A DNA stretch of 9,361 bases from Stigonema sp964246695 (GTDB taxonomy: Bacteria; Cyanobacteriota; Cyanobacteriia; Cyanobacteriales; Nostocaceae): the NCBI GenBank assembly GCA_964246695.1, contig CAXTSI010000374.1:1-9361 (forward strand), written 5' to 3'. Every line of letters begins with the position of its first letter. Positions within the stretch are counted from its first letter, which is position 1. This document shows positions 1 to 4,676 of this stretch, in pieces. The position numbers and the translations under genes were made by a program. The notes beneath the pieces were generated by a model. That model was given only the letters and a program-made list of their open reading frames with translations. It made no database searches and had not been told where the DNA came from.

Positions 1-70
1 CAACAACCAACAACCAACAACTAACAACTAACAACTAACAACCAACAACTAACAATCAACAACTAACAAT
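1..70. repeat. Heptameric short tandem repeat array (STRR type), left end
   Basis: Ten consecutive heptads, variants of CAACAAC / TAACAAC / TAACAAT, fill the window from its first base up to the start codon of the receiver-EAL gene. In another phase the unit reads AACAACT. Heptameric STRRs are typical of heterocyst-forming cyanobacteria. The array probably continues upstream of the window. The array at the right end carries the same unit on the other strand. Confidence 0.93.
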
Positions 71-1277
71 GAACAAAATTTTAGTCATTGAAGACGAAGA
101 ATCAGTACGAGAAAATATTTTAGATTTGCTGGAAGCCGAAGGGTTTGACACTATTCATGCTGCCAATGGCAGAATAGGTCTACAGTTAGCAATTTCCGAA
201 CTCCCAGACTTAGTTTTGTGCGACTTGATGCTACCAGAAATTGATGGTTATGGTGTGCTGACAGCATTGCGCGAAGAACCTTTCACGGCAACAATTCCGT
301 TTATTTTTCTCACTGCTAGATCTACCAGGGCTGACTTTCGTCAAGGCATGGATTTGGGTGCTGATGACTATCTCACAAAGCCATTTACTCGGGCAGAATT
401 GTTAAGTGCGGTTACCAGCCGCTTATCAAAGCAAGCTAATTTGACAAAGCACTTAGGCACTAATTCGATAAGTAATGAATTCTCCTCAGAAATCCAGTTG
501 ATAGAAATTTGTTTACGCCGGACTTTAGAACGAAGAGAATTTCGACAATTTCAAGTTTACTATCAACCCCAAATTGATCTTACTTCTGGTCAAATCATTG
601 CTGCTGAAAGTTTGGTACGTTGGCAAAGTCCTGACTTGGGGCTGGTTTCTCCTGCAGAATTGATTCCTTTAGCAGAGTCCACTGGTTTAATAGTCCCTAT
701 TGGTGAATGGATATTACAAAGTGTCTGCAAACAAACTAAAATTTGGCACAGTGCAGGCTTTCCTTCTTTGCGTGTGACGGTAAATTTGTCAATACATCAA
801 TTAAATCAACCTGATTTTTGTCAAAAAATAGTTAACTTTTTAGCAGTCAATAATTTGTCACCGCATTGCCTAGAATTAGAAATTACTGAAAGCATGATTA
901 TGAAAGATGTGAATAGCGCGATCGCTACACTTGCAGAATTACAATCTATCGGGGTAAAAATTGCCATTGACGATTTTGGGACCGGATATACTTCTTTAAT
1001 TTATTTGAAAAGATTACCGATTGATACCTTGAAAATTGACCGTTACTTTATTCACAATGTTGCCAACGACCCACAAAAAGCAGCGATTACAACGGCATTG
1101 ATTCAAATGGGGCATAATCTCAATCTCCAGGTAGTAGCTGAAGGTGTAGAGACAGAAGCAGAATTGACTTTTTTACGCCAACACAACTGTGATGCAATGC
1201 AAGGTTTTCTCTTCAGCCGTCCGTTACCAATAGCTGAGTTTGAGAAGTTGTTATTTGCTGACAAACGCTTAACTTGA
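69..1277 (+). CDS. Response regulator with EAL domain (predicted c-di-GMP phosphodiesterase)
   Basis: Predicted cytoplasmic two-component output protein that hydrolyses cyclic di-GMP under control of receiver phosphorylation. Residues 1-120 are a receiver domain: acidic pair E8/D9, phospho-acceptor D52 (in CDLMLP), T82 and K104 (in TKPF). Residues about 140-396 are an EAL domain. The EAL signature reads ESL (E180), and N239, E271 (in EITES), D301/D302 (DDFGTGY), K322 (LKID), E358 and E361 (AEGVE) and Q378 (QGF) keep the spacing known from active EAL enzymes such as RocR, so activity is expected. There is no GGDEF domain. The start matches the usual receiver beginning (NKILVIEDE), but the 5' leader in view is purely heptamer repeat with no Shine-Dalgarno sequence. 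The receiver is about 68% identical (83 of 122 positions, aligned by hand) to that of the kinase gene downstream. The sensor kinase that feeds it is not identifiable here. Confidence 0.95.
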   Translation: MNKILVIEDEESVRENILDLLEAEGFDTIHAANGRIGLQLAISELPDLVLCDLMLPEIDGYGVLTALREEPFTATIPFIFLTARSTRADFRQGMDLGADDYLTKPFTRAELLSAVTSRLSKQANLTKHLGTNSISNEFSSEIQLIEICLRRTLERREFRQFQVYYQPQIDLTSGQIIAAESLVRWQSPDLGLVSPAELIPLAESTGLIVPIGEWILQSVCKQTKIWHSAGFPSLRVTVNLSIHQLNQPDFCQKIVNFLAVNNLSPHCLELEITESMIMKDVNSAIATLAELQSIGVKIAIDDFGTGYTSLIYLKRLPIDTLKIDRYFIHNVANDPQKAAITTALIQMGHNLNLQVVAEGVETEAELTFLRQHNCDAMQGFLFSRPLPIAEFEKLLFADKRLT

Positions 1278-1355
1278 TGAAAGTCCACTAGTTTGTAGGT
1301 TGGGTTCGGTTAAGAGTTGTTTGTAATACCAATTTGAAAAAAGAATGCTATAGAT

Positions 1356-1448
1356 CAATACAGTTCAGTTAAGCACCAGATCAGAAACCCGGTTTCTCTT
1401 AGAAACCGGGTTTCTTTGCTCCCACCTATCCTTAACTGAACCGTATTG
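1356..1448. mobile_element. 93-bp MITE with 18-bp terminal inverted repeats and 10-bp target duplication
   Basis: Terminal inverted repeats are CAATACAGTTCAGTTAAG (1356-1373) and the complement of CAATACGGTTCAGTTAAG (1431-1448), 17 of 18 matching. The directly flanking 10-mer TGCTATAGAT is present on both sides (1346-1355 and 1449-1458), which looks like a target-site duplication. The interior holds AGAAACCCGGTTTCT (1383-1397), a 3-nt loop, and its exact reverse complement (1401-1415), able to form a strong hairpin or cruciform. The right arm is followed by a short T-rich stretch, so it may end transcripts of the upstream EAL gene. No coding capacity. Confidence 0.8.
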
Positions 1449-1461
1449 TGCTATAGATGGC

Positions 1462-1490
1462 GTAGGGGCACGGCAGTGCCGTGCCCTTAC
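1462..1490. repeat. Hairpin repeat, GTAGGGGC...GCCCTTAC family
   Basis: GTAGGGGCACGGCA is followed at once by a complementary GTGCCGTGCCCTTAC, giving an almost loop-free hairpin with one G-T pair. The same family recurs at 7195-7221. Such palindromes are dispersed in intergenic DNA of filamentous cyanobacteria. Confidence 0.8.
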
Positions 1491-1527
1491 CAAGAAATTT
1501 TTATAATTGGTATAAAAAATACATAAG

Positions 1528-1557
1528 TGTAGAGACGTTTCATCCAAAGTCTCTACA
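1528..1557. repeat. Hairpin repeat with TGTAGAGAC arms
   Basis: TGTAGAGAC (1528-1536) and GTCTCTACA (1549-1557) are perfect 9-bp inverted arms around a 12-nt loop. This resembles the GTAGAGACGT-type palindromes that are dispersed in cyanobacterial genomes. Confidence 0.75.
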
Positions 1558-1611
1558 GAAGTTATCGGTATGTAGATTGTCTGATCCGAACCGTATTGGG
1601 GTTCTTCCTTC

Positions 1612-1978
1612 CTTGACACTCCCCATGCCTAAAGGCAAGGGGATTCTCTAAAAGGTTCAACCGTATCTTTTAGATATCCAACTGTCGGAGTTTCCCACAC
1701 ATGGTGGTGATTCCCTTAGGTTTGGTTCCTGGACTCCACCCATTAAGGATCGATATCTTCCGAGGCATAACTTTCCCCCAGTCCGGGGGTAGGGTCGTGA
1801 GCAATTGACCAGTTTGTTTTATTTTACATGAAAAGTGCTTTGTTTTCAATTTTTTGACGGGGAATGAATTCCCCAATGGCTCTACCCCATAACTAGAAGT
1901 TATTTGCTCTGCGCCCGCTTGTATTTCGGTCACCCGTAAGGGCATGGACAAGGAAGAGATGTTCACTATGGTGTGCAC
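1612..1978 (-). mobile_element. Remnant of an IS200/IS605-type element: right end and possible tnpB 3' tail / guide RNA region
   Basis: Read on the minus strand, 1648-1612 is GAGAATCCCC, a short hairpin (GCC-TTTA-GGC), then GGGGAGTGTCAAG. This is the form I know for the right end of cyanobacterial IS605/IS1341-group elements carrying tnpB, a recollection rather than a database match. Upstream on that strand an uninterrupted 102-codon frame (1978-1670) contains PLRVTEIQAG, reminiscent of tnpB C-termini, but no zinc-finger or RuvC motif and nothing tnpB-like beyond 1978. Successive hairpins (1890-1904, 1859-1874, CCCCC/GGGGG at about 1774-1788) suggest structured RNA, as expected for the omega/reRNA that overlaps the tnpB 3' end. 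No intact transposase is present, so any translated product is doubtful. Confidence 0.5.
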
Positions 1979-2009
1979 GGATTGCTATAGTTAACTAAAA
2001 AGTTAGGTG

Positions 2010-2180
2010 AGGTGTCGCCAACGCACTATCGCCTGTAGCTTGGGAAAGCCCTTCGGGTGACGTTAACGCATCGAAGATCGCCAGTTGCCTACGGCGGTAA
2101 ACCCACCTTCTCCCAAGGGGAGACGCTGACGCCGGAGTACCGGAAGATCGCAACGCTTACGCGAACAGCACTGGTTTCAC
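2010..2180. repeat. Mosaic of dispersed, G+C-rich cyanobacterial repeats
   Basis: Non-coding stretch with several repeat-like blocks: CAACGCACTA (2019-2028), CGCCAGTTGC (2079-2088), CTTGGGA/TCCCAAG inverted arms (2039-2045 and 2111-2117), and TCTCCCAAGGGGAGA. The first two 10-mers recur inside the NACHT gene at 5300-5309 and 5141-5150. No reading frame here looks like a protein. Confidence 0.5.
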
Positions 2181-2193
2181 CGTCATTCGCACC

Positions 2194-2229
2194 GCAGTTT
2201 ATCATGAGTTAAACACTCATCATAACTGC
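2194..2229. repeat. Imperfect stem-loop upstream of the hybrid kinase gene
   Basis: GCAGTT (2194-2199) and ATGAGT (2204-2209) pair with ACTCAT (2215-2220) and AACTGC (2224-2229) around a 5-nt loop, with a mismatched middle. It lies 38 bases before the start codon, so it could be an operator or leader structure. A role is not shown. Confidence 0.4.
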
Positions 2230-2267
2230 TCACTGGTTCCGCAATAGACATAATTAATAATTATCAT

Positions 2268-3374
2268 ATGTTATTTAAAACGGATAAAATTTTAGTAATC
2301 GAAGATGACAAAAGTATACGACAAAACCTTTTAGATTTGCTAGCATTGGAGGAATTCAAAGTCATTGCTGCAGAAAATGGTCGCATCGGTGTACTGTTAG
2401 CTCAGGAGGAAGTTCCCGATCTCATTATTTGCGACGTGATGATGCCAGAATTAGATGGTCATGGTGTTCTGGAGATATTACGCCAAACGCCGACAACAGC
2501 GACTATTCCCTTCATTTTTCTGACTGCTAAATCCGATCAAACTGACTTTCGCCAGGGTATGGAATTAGGAGCAGATGATTACCTAACAAAGCCTTTTACG
2601 AGAGCAGAATTACTGGCAGCTATTACCTCCCGATTAGAAAAAAAAGTCGTTATTAATCAGCAGTACCAAAAAAAGCTGGATGAATTACGTAGCAGTATCA
2701 CACTCTCTCTTCCTCATGAAATGCGGACGCCACTAAATGGTATTTTAGGTTTTTCAGAACTTTTGATTAAAGACGTCGATGTCCTCTCTTCACATGAAAT
2801 TGGCGAGATGGCAGAAGGTATTCATAAGTCTGCTGAACGTTTATTAAGGTTGATTCAGAACTTTTTACTGTACGCTGAACTTGAAATTATAGCAACCGAT
2901 CAAGAGCGAATCAAAGCATTGCAAAGCCATCAAACAATGCTTCCGACAGCAGCTTTGACAACTTTGATTACTGAAAAAGCCAAAAAAGCAGGACGGGCAG
3001 CAGATTTACAAGTTAATATCCAAACCCGTTGTCAAGCGCGGATTTGTGAAACAAGACTTTATAAAATTATTGAAGAATTAATTGATAATGCCTTGAAGTT
3101 TTCCTCATCAGGAACAATTATTCAGGTTAACAGTACATCTATTAACAATAAATTTACAATTTCTTTTATTGACCACGGGCGAGGTATGACCGCCGATCAA
3201 ATTGCTGAGTTGGGAGCCTATCGCCAATTTGAGCGTAAACTCTACGAACAACAAGGTTCAGGTTTAGGGTTAATCATCGCTAAACGTTTGGCTGAACTAC
3301 ACGGTGGTGAACTCCAAATCGATAGCAAGCTGAAAGAAAAAACACTTGTGCAAGTAGTGCTTCCATGCGATTGA
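2268..3374 (+). CDS. Receiver-histidine kinase hybrid
   Basis: Predicted soluble signalling kinase with the receiver at the N-terminus, an arrangement common in cyanobacteria. Receiver, residues 5-126: acidic residues E12/D13/D14, phospho-acceptor D56 (CDVMMPELDG), T86, K108. A short helical linker with QQYQKKLDELRSS (131-143) leads to the HisKA dimerisation helix with H150 in LPHEMRTPLNGILGF. The HATPase domain (about 255-368) has the N-box N274 (ELIDNALKF), G1 box DHGRGM (302-307) and G2 box GSGLGL (330-335). All key residues are present. There is no transmembrane segment and no PAS or GAF domain, so the input is presumably phosphotransfer to D56 by another kinase. The ATG has no clear Shine-Dalgarno sequence, and the next in-frame Met is inside the receiver. 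Its receiver is a paralogue of that in the EAL gene, 990 bases upstream. It converges on the next gene with only 5 bases between stops. Confidence 0.95.
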   Translation: MLFKTDKILVIEDDKSIRQNLLDLLALEEFKVIAAENGRIGVLLAQEEVPDLIICDVMMPELDGHGVLEILRQTPTTATIPFIFLTAKSDQTDFRQGMELGADDYLTKPFTRAELLAAITSRLEKKVVINQQYQKKLDELRSSITLSLPHEMRTPLNGILGFSELLIKDVDVLSSHEIGEMAEGIHKSAERLLRLIQNFLLYAELEIIATDQERIKALQSHQTMLPTAALTTLITEKAKKAGRAADLQVNIQTRCQARICETRLYKIIEELIDNALKFSSSGTIIQVNSTSINNKFTISFIDHGRGMTADQIAELGAYRQFERKLYEQQGSGLGLIIAKRLAELHGGELQIDSKLKEKTLVQVVLPCD

Positions 3375-3379
3375 TAAAG

Positions 3380-3601
3380 CTATCGCTTTTCCTTGCCTAG
3401 TAAAAAAACTAAATAAAAGCCACGTTTAAAAAAGGGGATAGAAAGCCTGATATCTATAGCATGAGGTCTGAGAGAGCGGTATCCAAATACCCTTTTTAGC
3501 TCTGCCAGTTGGGCATTGGTAAAAGTAGCTGCTGTTTGAGGAGAAATGCGGGCAAAAAACAGTTGTGTAAAAGATTCAACTTTAGCATAATTTTTAGTCA
3601 T
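3380..3601 (-). CDS. Small conserved-type protein, short paralogue of the upstream gene (function unknown)
   Basis: A 73-aa protein that I cannot assign a function. It aligns with the first ~71 residues of the 158-aa neighbour: FTQLF...ISPQTAATFTNAQLAELKRVFG versus FQKLF...ISPEIADTFTSEQIEAIKRVFG, then HAIDIRLSIP versus HPIDVRVSVP and FYLVFLLGKEKR versus FYLLLLAGSERR. It stops exactly where the neighbour goes on to a membrane segment and Cys tail. A longer frame opens with TTG at 3661, overlapping the neighbour's stop, but I chose ATG at 3601. From there the two paralogues align from the first residue (F11 on F11), and GCAGG precedes the ATG by a suitable distance. The two genes are probably co-transcribed, 56 bases apart. 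It may be a truncated duplicate or a deliberate soluble form. Confidence 0.75.
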   Translation of the reverse strand: MTKNYAKVESFTQLFFARISPQTAATFTNAQLAELKRVFGYRSLRPHAIDIRLSIPFFKRGFYLVFLLGKEKR

Positions 3602-3657
3602 AATTAGCCTGCTATTTAAAACACTCTCTTGTAAAAGCGCTCTGCAAGATTTGAGCT

Positions 3658-4134
3658 TCAAAACATAGGATTGTGTTCAGAATCCCAACACTCTCCTTTT
3701 CTCCAAGTTCTACCAGTGTGTTCACATTCAGATTGATTGTGAAGCCAGGGAATTGACGTAGGGAACGACGAGTCAGATGTGTTCGTAAGCGAGGAAGATA
3801 CTAAAGAGGAAGTAGTGAAGCCACAAGTCAATAGGATGGTGAAAAATCCTAAGAGAAACACGATATTACCAGGAGTCCGCAGCGGATATACGCCTTTTTC
3901 AGAGCGCAAGCGCTGTTTTGAGCGACGTTCCGAACCAGCCAATAACAATAGATAAAACCGTAGTCCGAGAATGGGAACTGAAACTCGCACGTCTATAGGA
4001 TGACGATTCCAATTACGACCAAAGACTCTTTTGATGGCTTCTATTTGCTCGCTCGTGAAGGTATCAGCTATTTCTGGGGAAATTTCCGCGAAAAGTTTTT
4101 GAAAAACCGGGTCATTATGCTGTAAGCTTTTCAT
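3658..4134 (-). CDS. Single-pass membrane protein with Cys-containing C-terminal tail (function unknown)
   Basis: A 158-aa protein resembling uncharacterised cyanobacterial proteins; I do not know a function. Residues 1-80 are an amphipathic, probably cytoplasmic domain with ISPEIADTFTSEQIEAIKRV (18-37) and HPIDVRVSVP (45-54), ending in basic SERRSKQRLRSEK. Residues about 90-112 form one hydrophobic segment (NIVFLLGFFTILLTCGF). A Ser/Thr-rich spacer follows, then a compact tail with C137 and C149 inside CEHTGRTWRKGECWD and a terminal HNPMF. The positive-inside rule (basic cluster just before the segment) suggests the Cys tail is outside or in the lumen, where a disulphide is possible (inference). 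It is first of a two-gene minus-strand unit with its shorter paralogue. A 15-bp palindrome lies 2 bases upstream of its start codon. No strong promoter or Shine-Dalgarno sequence was seen. Confidence 0.8.
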   Translation of the reverse strand: MKSLQHNDPVFQKLFAEISPEIADTFTSEQIEAIKRVFGRNWNRHPIDVRVSVPILGLRFYLLLLAGSERRSKQRLRSEKGVYPLRTPGNIVFLLGFFTILLTCGFTTSSLVSSSLTNTSDSSFPTSIPWLHNQSECEHTGRTWRKGECWDSEHNPMF

Positions 4135-4136
4135 TT

Positions 4137-4151
4137 TTTACGTATCGTAAA
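4137..4151. promoter_or_regulatory. Short palindrome before the 158-aa gene
   Basis: TTTACG and CGTAAA are perfect 6-bp arms around 3 bases, 2 bases upstream of the minus-strand ATG at 4134. The position fits an operator or a translation-blocking hairpin. There is no direct evidence for either. Confidence 0.3.
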
Positions 4152-4380
4152 TGACTTAAATACTAAAGATTAAAATTCGGCGTCATACCCTAAAGCAAAA
4201 GAAATAAAAGCTTAGACCGTTGCTTACCATAGATATTTTGAACACGTAATACCACTTCACTAAATATTTGCTGTAGATGATTCCCCAAACCCCTTGAAAT
4301 TCAAGAAGCTAGGGGGTATGTCAACTGTCGCAGCTTTAAAGTGAACTACTCCTTGGACGCCATTAAATTACCGTTCATTT

Positions 4381-4489
4381 TGTAGGGTGCCGGAGCACAC
4401 GCGATGCATCCCTTGTGCGGCTTGCCCATAAAGGCTCGCACATTCGTTCAATCATGGTGCCGTACTGCTGCGTCGTAACACACTCTACA
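4381..4489. repeat. 109-bp MITE-like repeat with TGTAGGGTG ends
   Basis: TGTAGGGTG (4381-4389) and CACTCTACA (4481-4489) are inverted ends with one mismatch. The interior is richer in G+C than its surroundings and has no reading frame. It resembles the GTAGGGTG...CACCCTAC elements of cyanobacteria. No target duplication was seen. The remaining bases between 4152 and 4590 show only a small inverted repeat (CTTGAA/TTCAAG, 4293-4305) and no gene. Confidence 0.55.
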
Positions 4490-4594
4490 AGATAGGTAAT
4501 TTTCTAGTGGTACGTTGGTAGATGGGTGCTAGTTTAGTATGTTTATTTGGTTGGGTTAAGTACCAGTATGAACAGCTGATGTTTGAAATGATGT

Positions 4595-4623
4595 TTGGCT
4601 CTTGGTTGAAATTCGAGTATAAT
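4595..4623 (+). promoter_or_regulatory. Sigma70-type promoter of the NACHT gene
   Basis: TTGGCT (4595-4600; 4 of 6 to TTGACA), a 17-bp spacer, and a perfect TATAAT (4618-4623). Transcription would start near 4630, giving a leader of about 47 nt before the ATG at 4677. No strong Shine-Dalgarno sequence precedes that ATG. Confidence 0.6.
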
Positions 4624-4676
4624 TTGTATCAAATGTATGCGAACACGTAAATCGGGTAGAGTTTTTTAGAACGTCT

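Noticed and set aside
1..70. CRISPR array
   Set aside because: The units are contiguous heptamers without spacers, so this is a tandem repeat; the same holds for 9293-9361.
1103..1288. 61-codon minus-strand frame
   Set aside because: Antisense to the conserved C-terminal part of the EAL domain.
1365..1619. 84-codon minus-strand frame
   Set aside because: It is built from the MITE, hairpin repeats and the IS605-type end; its composition follows the repeats, not a protein.
3376..3390. AAAGC/GCTTT hairpin with a short T-run between the convergent genes
   Set aside because: Only five base pairs, mostly A-T; too weak to call a terminator.
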